DNA of 17,007 nucleotides from SHZI01 sp038214295 (GTDB taxonomy: Bacteria; Pseudomonadota; Gammaproteobacteria; Steroidobacterales; GCA-2729495): NCBI GenBank assembly GCA_038214295.1, contig JBBQSA010000059.1:1-17007 (forward strand), in the 5' to 3' direction. Shown here piece by piece: positions 6,256 to 14,106 of the stretch (the stretch's first letter is position 1; each line of letters starts with the position of its first letter). Below the pieces are notes generated by a model. That model saw only the letters and a program-made list of their open reading frames with translations. It searched no databases and was not told the DNA's origin. The position numbers and the translations under genes are program-made.

Positions 6256-7777
6256 GGTCTGGGTGCTGGCGCTGCTCCTCTTTCTCATCGGCGGCGCCCT
6301 GTTTCTCTACAAGTGGCGAGTACTCGGCTACCCGCTGCTTCCCGAGGAAGAGACCAGCATCTGGACCGTCGAGGTGACGTTCCAGTTCGATGCCGGCGAG
6401 CGGGCCCAGCCCGTCAAGGCTACGTTGCATATTCCTGGACTCACGCCGGGCTTCGCGGTGCTGGACGAGAATTTCGTATCGCGGGGCTACGGGTTCACGA
6501 CGCGCCTGGTGCCGGGTGGCCGCCAGGTCCAGTGGGCCATCCGCCGCGCCACCGGTCCCCAGACGCTCTATTACCGGGCTGTCGTCTACAAGGACCCGGC
6601 CGCGTCCGAGAACGACACCACGCCCGCTTTTCCGACGACCCCGGTCCTGGGCGAACCGCGCGACACCGCCCTGCAGGAACTCGTCGCGCAGGTGCGGCTG
6701 CAGTCCGCCGATGCCGCCTCCTTCACGGTGGAATTGCTGAAACGCCTGACGGCGTCCGAAGGCGACCAGAACGTGAGCCTGCTGCTCGCCGGTCGGACTG
6801 ACCCGACGGCGCGGGCCCGCGCCGCCATTACCGTGCTGGCTGCCGCCCAGATTCCCGCCCGCCTCATGCGTGGCGTGATCCTCGTCGACCGGGAGCGGCA
6901 GTCCGCGGTGCTGCCCTGGCTGGAGGTCCACGATGGCGAGCGCTGGCTGTATTTCGATCCGGCGACCGGCACCCAGGGCCTGCCGCAGAATTTCCTCATC
7001 TGGTGGCGGGGCAATGACCCACTGTTCACGCTGGACGGCAGTGGCGGCAACATCGACGTGCAGTTCTCCGTGCAGAGAAACGAAGCTGATCCGGTGCTCG
7101 TGGCCGAGCGGCGCGCCCAGGGCATGCAGTCCCGTGTGGCCGACTTCTCTCTCTTCTCCCTGCCGATCCAGGCCCAGGCGGTCTACGCGGTCCTGCTAAT
7201 GATCCCGATGGGCGCGCTCGTCGTCGTGCTCCTGCGGAACGTCGTGGGCGTGACTACCTTCGGCACTTTCATGCCCGTGCTGGTGGCCCTGGCCTTCCGG
7301 GAAACCCAGGTGCTGGCCGGCATCATCCTCTTCTCGCTGGTGGTGACCCTCGGCCTGCTGTTCCGGTTCTTCATGGAGAACCTGCGCCTGCTGCTGGTGC
7401 CCCGCCTCGCATCGGTGCTGATCATCGTCGTGCTGCTGATGGCACTGATCAGCATCGTCAGCCACCAACTGGGCCTCGACATGGGTCTGTCCGTCGGGCT
7501 GTTCCCGATGGTGATCCTCACGATGACCATCGAGCGCATGTCGATTGTCTGGGAGGAGCGGGGGCCGATGGAGGCCATCCAGCAGGGCCTTGGCAGCCTC
7601 GTCGTTGCCGCGATCTGCTTCAGTGTCATGGAGCTCGAGGTCCTGAAGCACCTGTTCTTCGTCTTTCCCGAGCTGCTGCTCTGGGTGCTCGCCATCTGCC
7701 TCCTGCTGGGGCGCTACAGCGGCTACCGGCTGCTCGAGCTGGTGCGCTTCAAGTCGCTCGGGACGCCCTCACCCTGA
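6242..7777 (+). CDS. 7TM protein with inactive transglutaminase-like domain
   Basis: A 511-residue membrane protein. An N-terminal membrane anchor (residues 7-23) is followed by a soluble domain (about 35-305) and seven predicted helices (roughly 310-330, 334-352, 355-373, 388-406, 412-430, 445-465, 472-490). Part of the soluble domain matches a transglutaminase core: QIPARLMRGVIL (203-214), then PWLEVHDGERWLYFDPATG (225-243). The catalytic Cys is missing (there is no Cys before residue 459), and the His position is Leu224; only the Asp (D239) remains. VGVTTFGTFMPVLVALAFRE (335-354) is characteristic of the 7TM half. This is the family of inactive transglutaminases fused to 7TM domains (Pfam PF14400/PF14402). 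These genes occur with ATP-grasp ligases, as here, and often with an aspartic protease. No biochemical function is assigned. GGGAG lies 4 bases before the ATG. Confidence 0.9.
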   Translation: MQAYKVWVLALLLFLIGGALFLYKWRVLGYPLLPEEETSIWTVEVTFQFDAGERAQPVKATLHIPGLTPGFAVLDENFVSRGYGFTTRLVPGGRQVQWAIRRATGPQTLYYRAVVYKDPAASENDTTPAFPTTPVLGEPRDTALQELVAQVRLQSADAASFTVELLKRLTASEGDQNVSLLLAGRTDPTARARAAITVLAAAQIPARLMRGVILVDRERQSAVLPWLEVHDGERWLYFDPATGTQGLPQNFLIWWRGNDPLFTLDGSGGNIDVQFSVQRNEADPVLVAERRAQGMQSRVADFSLFSLPIQAQAVYAVLLMIPMGALVVVLLRNVVGVTTFGTFMPVLVALAFRETQVLAGIILFSLVVTLGLLFRFFMENLRLLLVPRLASVLIIVVLLMALISIVSHQLGLDMGLSVGLFPMVILTMTIERMSIVWEERGPMEAIQQGLGSLVVAAICFSVMELEVLKHLFFVFPELLLWVLAICLLLGRYSGYRLLELVRFKSLGTPSP

Positions 7778-8739
7778 TGTTTGGCCTGATCCAGCGGCTG
7801 GCCGCCAACGGCGTGGTGGGCCTGAACGAACGGAACTGCAAATACATCATGCGGTACAACCCCCGGCGCCTGTATCCGCTGGTGGACGACAAGCTCACCA
7901 CGAAGCGCCTGGCCATGGCGGCCGGCCTGCCGGTTCCTGAGCTGTATGGCGTGATCAGCAGCCATCGGGGCGTGCGCAGCCTTCCGGAGATCGTGACCTC
8001 CCACCGGGATTTCGTGGTCAAGCCGGCCCAGGGTTCCGGCGGGGACGGGATCCTGGTCGTGTCGGCGCGGGTCAAGGAGCGCAACGTCTACCGGCTGGTC
8101 GATGGCTCCCTGCTGGACGAGGCCGACATCGAGCATCACCTGTCGAACATCATCAGCGGCCAGTACAGCCTCGGCGGCCACCGGGACGTTGCCCTCGTCG
8201 AGTACTGCGTCAAGTTCGACGCCACCTTCGCCGAGCATTCGTTCCGGGGGGTGCCGGATATCCGGGTCATCGTGTTCCGGGGCTATCCCGTGATGGGCAT
8301 GGTGCGCCTGCCGACGCGCCGCTCGCACGGCAAGGCCAACCTGCACCAGGGCGCCGTGGGCGCCGGTCTCGACCTTGCCACCGGTATCACGACCTTTGGC
8401 GTGACAGGCAACTCGGCGGTGGCCGAGCATCCCGATACGGGAGCCCCCATAGCCGGCCTCCAGATTCCCCGGTGGGAGTACCTGCTGGAATTCGCGGCGC
8501 GCTGCTACGAACTGACCGGGCTCGGCTACCTCGGCGTGGACATCGTGCTGGACCGCGACAAGGGCCCGATGCTGCTGGAACTGAACGCGCGACCGGGCCT
8601 CAACATCCAGATCGCCAACCGCTGCGGGCTGCAAGCCCGGCTCGGGATGGTCGAGGTGCAGCCGGCGGGCGTCCCCGTTCGGGAACGCGTAGCCTTTGCA
8701 ATGACGGCGCTGGCGACTCGCGCGCCCGCACTGAACTGA
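7777..8739 (+). CDS. RimK-related ATP-grasp ligase (alpha-L-glutamate ligase homologue)
   Basis: A 320-residue ATP-grasp enzyme of the type annotated as TIGR02291 (RimK-related glutamate ligase). ATP-grasp ligases join a carboxylate to an amine through an acyl-phosphate. Visible parts: FVVKPAQGSGGDGILVV (79-95) with the nucleotide-binding Lys82 and glycine-rich loop; the GVPDIRVIVFRG strand (158-169); and the metal-binding end D255, E268 and N270 in LLELNARPGLNIQIANR (266-282). These residues look intact, so the enzyme is probably active. Its substrate is unknown. It overlaps the 7TM gene by one base (TGATG), implying tight coupling and a joint role at the membrane. Related neighbourhoods usually include a retropepsin-like protease, which is absent here. 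A peptide or small-molecule substrate is as likely as a ribosomal protein. Confidence 0.92.
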   Translation: MFGLIQRLAANGVVGLNERNCKYIMRYNPRRLYPLVDDKLTTKRLAMAAGLPVPELYGVISSHRGVRSLPEIVTSHRDFVVKPAQGSGGDGILVVSARVKERNVYRLVDGSLLDEADIEHHLSNIISGQYSLGGHRDVALVEYCVKFDATFAEHSFRGVPDIRVIVFRGYPVMGMVRLPTRRSHGKANLHQGAVGAGLDLATGITTFGVTGNSAVAEHPDTGAPIAGLQIPRWEYLLEFAARCYELTGLGYLGVDIVLDRDKGPMLLELNARPGLNIQIANRCGLQARLGMVEVQPAGVPVRERVAFAMTALATRAPALN

Positions 8740-8753
8740 CGGGAGACCGGACT

Positions 8754-9839
8754 TTGGGACACCAGACACCGCTGTATGCCGAGCACGTCGCCGCCGGCGC
8801 CCGGATGGTCGAGTTCGGCGGCTGGGACATGCCGCTGCACTACGGCTCCGCCCTCGGGGAACACCACGCCGTCCGGCAGTCCGCCGGCATCTTCGACGTG
8901 TCTCACATGACCGTCGTCGACGTGATGGGGCCCGACGCCACGGCGTTCCTCGGGCGCCTGCTGGCCAACGACATCGGCAAGTTGCGCCAGCCCGGCCAAG
9001 GTCTGTACAGCTGCATGCTGAACGACGCCGGCGGCGTGGTGGATGACCTGATCGCCTACGCCACGGGCGACGATCGCTATCGCCTGGTCGTCAATGCGGC
9101 GACCCGGACCCAGGACCTCGCCTGGCTGGCCCGGGTTGCCGACCGGGACGACGTTGTCCTGCGTCATCGGGACAACCTGCTGATGCTGGCGATACAGGGC
9201 CCCGCGGCGCGCGGGCTCGCGGCGCCGCTCCTCGCGAACGGCGCCGGGCCCGCTGCGCTCGCGCTCAAGCCCTTCACGTCCCTGCTGCAGGATGACCTGT
9301 TCGTTGCCCGGACCGGGTACACCGGTGAGGACGGCTTTGAGGTGGTGCTGCCGGTGGCCGCTGGCTGCGCGCTCTGGAACGCGCTGGCCGACGCCGGCGC
9401 CGTGCGTTGCGGGTTGGGCGCCCGGGATACGCTGCGACTGGAGGCGGCGCTGAACCTCTATGGCCAGGACATGGACTCCGGCACGTCCCCGCTGATTTCC
9501 GGCCTGGCCTGGACCGTTGCCTTCGAATCCGCGGACCGTCAGTTTCGCGGCCGCGCGGCGCTCGAGCAGCAGCTGGCGGCCGGGATCACCGAGAAGTTGA
9601 CCGGCCTCCTGCTGGAAGATCGCGGTATCATGCGCCACGGCCAGCGGGTGCTCACCCCGGCCGGCGAAGGCGTGATAACCAGCGGCGGATTTTCCCCCAC
9701 GATGGATCGGTCAGTCGCACTCGCGAGGGTGCCGGCGGCGGCCGGGGGTTCGTGCCAGGTGGAGATCCGCGGGGTGCTCCGGGCAGCACGGATCGTGAAG
9801 CCACCCTTTGTCCGCCATGGACGCGTGCTAATCCAGTAG
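8754..9839 (+). CDS. gcvT: Glycine cleavage system T-protein (aminomethyltransferase)
   Basis: A 361-residue GcvT. It takes the aminomethyl group from the lipoyl arm of GcvH, releases ammonia and gives 5,10-methylene-THF. Family features: QTPLYAEHVAAGARMVEFGG (4-23), HYGSALGEHHAVRQSAGIFD (29-48), and GGVVDDLIAY with the catalytic acidic pair (D97/D98). FVARTGYTGEDGFEV lies further on, and the TSGGFSPTMDRSVALARV C-terminal barrel motif is present. The TTG start at 8754 is chosen because GGGAG lies 8 bases upstream and the protein then starts like E. coli GcvT (364 residues). The frame is open further upstream but inside the previous gene. It follows the ATP-grasp gene by 14 bases, so there is no space for a glycine riboswitch. 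Confidence 0.95.
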   Translation: MGHQTPLYAEHVAAGARMVEFGGWDMPLHYGSALGEHHAVRQSAGIFDVSHMTVVDVMGPDATAFLGRLLANDIGKLRQPGQGLYSCMLNDAGGVVDDLIAYATGDDRYRLVVNAATRTQDLAWLARVADRDDVVLRHRDNLLMLAIQGPAARGLAAPLLANGAGPAALALKPFTSLLQDDLFVARTGYTGEDGFEVVLPVAAGCALWNALADAGAVRCGLGARDTLRLEAALNLYGQDMDSGTSPLISGLAWTVAFESADRQFRGRAALEQQLAAGITEKLTGLLLEDRGIMRHGQRVLTPAGEGVITSGGFSPTMDRSVALARVPAAAGGSCQVEIRGVLRAARIVKPPFVRHGRVLIQ

Positions 9840-9870
9840 ACAATGCTGGGCGAACCACAGGAATACTTGC

Positions 9871-10263
9871 ATGAGTAACGTACCGGAAACGCTGCAGTAC
9901 ACGAAGGATCACGAGTGGGTGCGCCAGGAGGCCGACGGCACGCTGGTCGTCGGTATCACGCACCACGCCCAGAACCAGCTTGGTGAACTCGTGTACGTGG
10001 AATTGCCCGAGGCTGGCCGCAGCCTGCAGCCCGGCGAGGCGATGGCCGTCGTCGAGTCCACAAAGGCGGCGTCGGACGTCTATGCACCGCTGGCCGGCTC
10101 GGTGCTGGGGGTGAACCCGGCCCTGACGGCCGAGCCCGAACTGGTCAACAGCGATCCCTACGGCGCCGGCTGGCTGGTGCGCCTGCGCCCGGCGGCATCC
10201 GGTCCGCTGCCGGGGCTGCTCGACGCACCGGCCTACACCGCTCTTCTCGACGCCGACCACTAA
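9871..10263 (+). CDS. gcvH: Glycine cleavage system H-protein
   Basis: A 130-residue lipoyl carrier that shuttles the aminomethyl intermediate between the P, T and L proteins. The sequence runs YTKDHEWVR (10-18), GITHHAQNQLGELVYVELPE (28-47), then the lipoylation motif VVESTKAASDVYAPLAG (60-76) with Lys65 as the attachment site, and NSDPYGAGWLVRL (93-105). The C-terminus has the extra Asp/Ala-rich tail common to the family. AGGAA lies 7 bases before the ATG. It is 31 bases after gcvT. The lipoamide dehydrogenase needed to complete the system is not in this window, which is usual because it is shared with other complexes. Confidence 0.97.
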   Translation: MSNVPETLQYTKDHEWVRQEADGTLVVGITHHAQNQLGELVYVELPEAGRSLQPGEAMAVVESTKAASDVYAPLAGSVLGVNPALTAEPELVNSDPYGAGWLVRLRPAASGPLPGLLDAPAYTALLDADH

Positions 10264-10265
10264 GA

Positions 10266-10296
10266 CCGGCCACACAACTCCGGCCACACAACTCCG
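10266..10296. repeat. 14-bp tandem duplication between gcvH and gcvPA
   Basis: CCGGCCACACAACT occurs twice back to back (10266-10279 and 10280-10293), followed by the first three bases of a third copy. It starts three bases after the gcvH stop and ends before the AGGG ribosome binding site of gcvPA (10299-10302). It fills most of the 44-base gap and looks like a replication slip. No stem-loop is formed by it. Confidence 0.9.
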
Positions 10297-10307
10297 ATAG
10301 GGCAACC

Positions 10308-11669
10308 GTGCCGTTCATTCCACACACCAGCGACGACACCGCCGCGATGCTGGCCGCCATTGGCGTGGCCACGATCGACGACCTCTTCGACGAGATCCCG
10401 GCGTCACTGAAGGTGCCCGGCCTGCCGGGCGTCCCGCCCGGGCTCGGCGAGGCGGCCATCACCCGCCTGATGCGCGAGCGCGCGAACCGCAATGTGCCGT
10501 CCGTCTGCTTCCTGGGCGCGGGAGCCTACGAGCACCACATCCCGGCCGCCGTGTGGGAGATCGCTACCCGTGGCGAGTTCTACAGCGCCTACACGCCCTA
10601 CCAGGCCGAGGCCAGCCAGGGCACGTTGCAGCTGATCTACGAGTACCAGTCGATGCTGGCCGGGCTTACCGGCCTCGATGTCTCCAACGCGTCGCTTTAT
10701 GACGGCGCGACGGCCTTCGCCGAGGCCTGTCTTATGGCGGTCCGCAGCGCCCGGGCCCGGTCCCGCCGGGTGCTCGTGCCGCGCTACGTGAACCCGGTCT
10801 GGCGCAAGGTGGCCCGGTCGCTGCTGGCCGGCCAGAACGTCGAGCTCGTGGAGCTGCCCGCCTCCGGTGGCCGCTCCGATCTCGCAGCGCTCGCGGCCCT
10901 CGAGGGCCAGGACTTTGCCGCCCTCTGCATTCCCTGCCCGAACTTCCTCGGCGGGATCGAGGCCGTGGACGAACTGACTGACTGGGCCCATGCCCGTGGG
11001 ATGCTGGTCATCGCCGCCTGTAACCCGACGGCGCTGGCGCTTCTCAAGCCCCCGGGGCAGTGGGGCGGCAAGGGCGCAGACATCGCCTGTGGCGAGGGCC
11101 AGCCGCTGGGGATCCCGCTCAGCTCCGGCGGTCCTTACTTCGGCTTCCTGACCTGCCGCCAGGCGCTGGTGCGGCAGATGCCCGGACGCATCGTCGGCGG
11201 CACCGTGGACGTGGAGGGCCGGCCCGGTTTCACCCTCACTCTCCAGGCGCGCGAGCAGCACATCCGGCGCTCCAAGGCCACCTCGAACATCTGCACGAAC
11301 CAGGGCCTGATGGTGACCGCGGCGACCATTTACATGTCCCTGGTTGGCGCCGAGGGGCTGCGCCGGGTAGCCGCCGAATGCCATGCCAACACCCGCGCGC
11401 TCGTCGCCGCGCTGACCGGCATTCCTGGCGTGAGCGCACCGTTCGCCCCGTACTTCCACGAGACCGTGCTGACGTTCTCCCGGCCGGTGGCGCCGCTCCT
11501 CGGGCAACTCGCCGTGGGCGGCTTACTCGGCGGCTTCGATCTCTCGGCGGACTTCCCGGAACTCGGCCACGCGCTGCTGGTTTGCGCGACCGAACTGCGC
11601 ACCACCGACGACATCGCGGCCTACCGGCGGGCGCTGGCCGGCGTACTTGGCGTGGCGGTCGCGGCCTGA
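10308..11669 (+). CDS. gcvPA: Glycine dehydrogenase (decarboxylating) subunit 1
   Basis: A 453-residue N-terminal subunit of the split P-protein. With GcvPB it forms the PLP enzyme that decarboxylates glycine and passes the methylamine to GcvH. The family start MPFIPHTSDDTAAMLAAIGV is present from a GTG codon with AGGG 5 bases upstream. Conserved segments include FLGAGAYEHHIPA, ASLYDGATAFAEAC, GQPLGIPLSSGGPYFGFLTC and SKATSNICTNQGLMVTAA. As expected for this subunit, there is no PLP-binding lysine motif; that is on GcvPB. Length is normal for split types (about 440-450), whereas E. coli GcvP is one protein of about 957 residues. It overlaps gcvPB by one base. Confidence 0.96.
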   Translation: MPFIPHTSDDTAAMLAAIGVATIDDLFDEIPASLKVPGLPGVPPGLGEAAITRLMRERANRNVPSVCFLGAGAYEHHIPAAVWEIATRGEFYSAYTPYQAEASQGTLQLIYEYQSMLAGLTGLDVSNASLYDGATAFAEACLMAVRSARARSRRVLVPRYVNPVWRKVARSLLAGQNVELVELPASGGRSDLAALAALEGQDFAALCIPCPNFLGGIEAVDELTDWAHARGMLVIAACNPTALALLKPPGQWGGKGADIACGEGQPLGIPLSSGGPYFGFLTCRQALVRQMPGRIVGGTVDVEGRPGFTLTLQAREQHIRRSKATSNICTNQGLMVTAATIYMSLVGAEGLRRVAAECHANTRALVAALTGIPGVSAPFAPYFHETVLTFSRPVAPLLGQLAVGGLLGGFDLSADFPELGHALLVCATELRTTDDIAAYRRALAGVLGVAVAA

Positions 11670-13150
11670 TGCGCGAGCCACTGATTTTCGACCAGTCCCG
11701 GCCCGGCCGCCGCGCGCCGACCCAGGCGCCGCTCGTGGCCGCCTCCACGGACGACCTGCCGGCCGCGCTGTTGCGGGCCACGCCACCGATCTTGCCCGAG
11801 GTTTCCGAACTGCAGGTGGTGCGGCATTTCACCCGGCTGTCCCAGCTGAACTTCTCGATTGACACGCACTTCTACCCGCTCGGCTCGTGCACGATGAAAT
11901 ACAACCCGCGGGCGGCCAACAAGCTGGCGATGCTCCCGGGGTTCCTCGACCGTCATCCGCTCGAGCCGGAAGGCCATGCCCAGGGCTTCCTCGAGTGCCT
12001 GTTCGACCTCCAGGAAATGCTGAAGGCGGTCACGGGCATGTGCGGGGTGTCGCTCACGCCGATGGCCGGCGCACAAGGCGAGTTTGCCGGCGTGGCAATG
12101 ATCCGGGCCTACCACCTGGCCCGTGGTGACATGGCGCGCAACCAGATCATCGTGCCCGATGCTGCCCACGGCACGAACCCGGCGACGGCCACGATGTGCG
12201 GCTGCGAGGTGGTCGAAATCCCCACCGGCCCGGACGGCGACGTGGACGTGCAGGCCCTGCGGCAGGCGGTGGGGCCCCGGACAGCCGGCATCATGCTGAC
12301 GAATCCCTCGACGCTCGGCGTCTTCGAGCGCGGGATCGCTGACATCGCTGGGATCGTGCACGCCGCGGGCGGGCTCCTGTATTACGACGGCGCCAACCTG
12401 AACGCCGTCCTCGGCCGTGCGCTGCCCGCAGTGATGGGCTTCGACGTGGTCCACATCAACCTGCACAAGACCTTCTCGACGCCGCACGGCGGAGGTGGCC
12501 CCGGTGCCGGCATCGTTGCGGTCAACGAGCGGCTGGAGCCGTTCCTGCCCATCCCGATCGTCGGGCGCCGGGACGGCCGTTACAGCTGGCTGGCCGAGAG
12601 CGACCGGCCGAGCAGCATCGGCAGGCTGTCCGGCTTCATGGGCAATGCGGGCATCCTGCTGCGCGCTTACGTTTACATGCGGCTGCTGGGCGCCGAGGGT
12701 ATGCGCCGGGTCTCCGGGTTCGCGACCCTCAATGCGAACTACCTGATGAAGCGCCTGGCCGCGGCCGGCTTCTCGCCCGCCTACCCGCAGCGGCGCGCGA
12801 GCCACGAGTTCATCATCACGCTGAAGGACGTGGCGAGGGACACCGGCGTCACCGCCATGGACTTCGCCAAGGCGCTGCTCGACAAGGGCTTCCACGCCCC
12901 GACCACCTATTTCCCGCTACTGGTTCCCGAGTGCCTGCTCATTGAACCCACGGAGAGCGAGGCCCGGCAGAACCTGGACGCCTTCGCCCAGGCGCTGATC
13001 GATATCCGCGACCTGGCGTACCGGGATGCGGCCGAGGTCAAGCGGGCACCGCTGACCACGCCCGTCCGCCGCCTCGACGATGTGCGGGCCGCGAAGCAGC
13101 TCGATCTCACCTGGCAGAGCCGCGCCAGTTCTGTCCGGCAGGAGGGTTAG
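11669..13150 (+). CDS. gcvPB: Glycine dehydrogenase (decarboxylating) subunit 2
   Basis: A 493-residue C-terminal subunit of the split P-protein, carrying the PLP site. Motifs: FYPLGSCTMKYNPR (68-81), the TPMAGAQGEFAG loop (130-141), PDAAHGTNPATA (163-174), YYDGANLNAV (238-247), and NLHKTFSTPHGGGGPG (264-279) with Lys267 as the PLP Schiff-base residue. The protein then runs through HAPTTYFPLLVPECLLIEPT, typical of the family end. The ATG at 11669 overlaps the gcvPA stop (TGATG), which supports equal expression of both subunits. The frame is open further upstream inside gcvPA, but only this start fits the family. Confidence 0.97.
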   Translation: MREPLIFDQSRPGRRAPTQAPLVAASTDDLPAALLRATPPILPEVSELQVVRHFTRLSQLNFSIDTHFYPLGSCTMKYNPRAANKLAMLPGFLDRHPLEPEGHAQGFLECLFDLQEMLKAVTGMCGVSLTPMAGAQGEFAGVAMIRAYHLARGDMARNQIIVPDAAHGTNPATATMCGCEVVEIPTGPDGDVDVQALRQAVGPRTAGIMLTNPSTLGVFERGIADIAGIVHAAGGLLYYDGANLNAVLGRALPAVMGFDVVHINLHKTFSTPHGGGGPGAGIVAVNERLEPFLPIPIVGRRDGRYSWLAESDRPSSIGRLSGFMGNAGILLRAYVYMRLLGAEGMRRVSGFATLNANYLMKRLAAAGFSPAYPQRRASHEFIITLKDVARDTGVTAMDFAKALLDKGFHAPTTYFPLLVPECLLIEPTESEARQNLDAFAQALIDIRDLAYRDAAEVKRAPLTTPVRRLDDVRAAKQLDLTWQSRASSVRQEG

Positions 13151-13152
13151 CC

Positions 13153-14106
13153 TTGTCCGCCCTGATTTGCGGTTCTATCGCCTACGACAACATCATGGTG
13201 TTCCAGGGCCGGTTCAGGGAGCACATCCTGCCGGACCAGATCCACATCCTGAACGTGTCATTCCTGGTGCCGGAGCTGCGTCGCGAGTTCGGGGGCTGTG
13301 CCGGCAACGTGGCCTACAACCTCCGGCTGCTCGGCGGCCATCCCCGCGTCATGGCCACGGTCGGCAGCGATTTCGGACCTTACGGCGACTGGCTGAACCG
13401 CCACGGCGTGAACCTCGGCCATGTCCTCGAAATTCCCGGCATGCTGACGGCCCAGGCCTACATAACCACTGACCTCGACGACAACCAGATCACGGCGTTC
13501 CACCCCGGTGCAATGAACGAGGCGCACCGGAACGTCGTCCCCCGGGGCCAGTCCCTGCAGGATGCTGGCATCACCCTTGGCATGGTCTCGCCCGACGGGC
13601 GCCAGGGCATGCTCGATCACGCTGCCCAGCTGCACGCGGCCGGCGTGCCCTTTATCTTCGACCCGGGCCAGGGCCTGCCGATGTTCGATGGCGCTGACCT
13701 GCGCCACTTTGTCGAGCTGGCGACCTGGGTGGCTGTGAACGACTACGAAGCCAAGCTGCTGGTTGATCGCACGGGCTGGAGCGAGGCCGAGATCGCCGGC
13801 AAGGTGCGCGCGCTGGTCGTGACGCACGGAGCCCAGGGATCGACCGTCTGGACCGACGGCGAGCGCCTCGCCATCCCGGCCGTGAAACCGCGGGAGATAC
13901 TCGATCCCACTGGCTGCGGCGATGCCTATCGCGCCGGCCTCCTGTTCGGGCTTTCCCGGAGCCTCCCCTGGGGCGATACCGGTCGGTTGGCCTCACTCCT
14001 CGGGGCCACCAAGATTGCCCACAAGGGCACACAGAACCACAGCTTCACGCCCGCTTCGCTGGCCCGGGAATTCCAGTCGGCATTCGGGCATGCGTTGCGG
14101 CTCTAG
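13153..14106 (+). CDS. PfkB-family carbohydrate/nucleoside kinase
   Basis: A 317-residue PfkB (ribokinase-like) kinase, soluble. Landmarks: the N-terminal strand ALICGSIAYDNIMVF (3-17), the substrate-side motif GGCAGNVAYNLRLLGG (47-62), and the ATP/anion-hole motif DPTGCGDAYRAGLLFG (251-266) with catalytic Asp257. A Cys replaces the usual Ala of GAGD, and Tyr replaces Phe in GDAF. NxxE is present as NDYEAK (196-201). The overall pattern is closest to adenosine-kinase or sugar-kinase members; the substrate cannot be named. The TTG start at 13153 has GGAGGG 6 bases upstream, overlapping the end of gcvPB. It is two bases after the gcvPB stop and overlaps the next gene by 17 bases, so it is probably co-expressed with both. 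Confidence 0.92.
   Translation: MSALICGSIAYDNIMVFQGRFREHILPDQIHILNVSFLVPELRREFGGCAGNVAYNLRLLGGHPRVMATVGSDFGPYGDWLNRHGVNLGHVLEIPGMLTAQAYITTDLDDNQITAFHPGAMNEAHRNVVPRGQSLQDAGITLGMVSPDGRQGMLDHAAQLHAAGVPFIFDPGQGLPMFDGADLRHFVELATWVAVNDYEAKLLVDRTGWSEAEIAGKVRALVVTHGAQGSTVWTDGERLAIPAVKPREILDPTGCGDAYRAGLLFGLSRSLPWGDTGRLASLLGATKIAHKGTQNHSFTPASLAREFQSAFGHALRL

Noticed and set aside
8740..8753. Glycine riboswitch upstream of gcvT
   Set aside because: Only 14 bases separate gcvT from the preceding gene, and they hold the ribosome binding site. There is no room for an aptamer.
7723..8769. 348-codon minus-strand frame across the ATP-grasp gene
   Set aside because: It lies antisense to a gene with intact ATP-grasp motifs; its composition is typical of a shadow frame.
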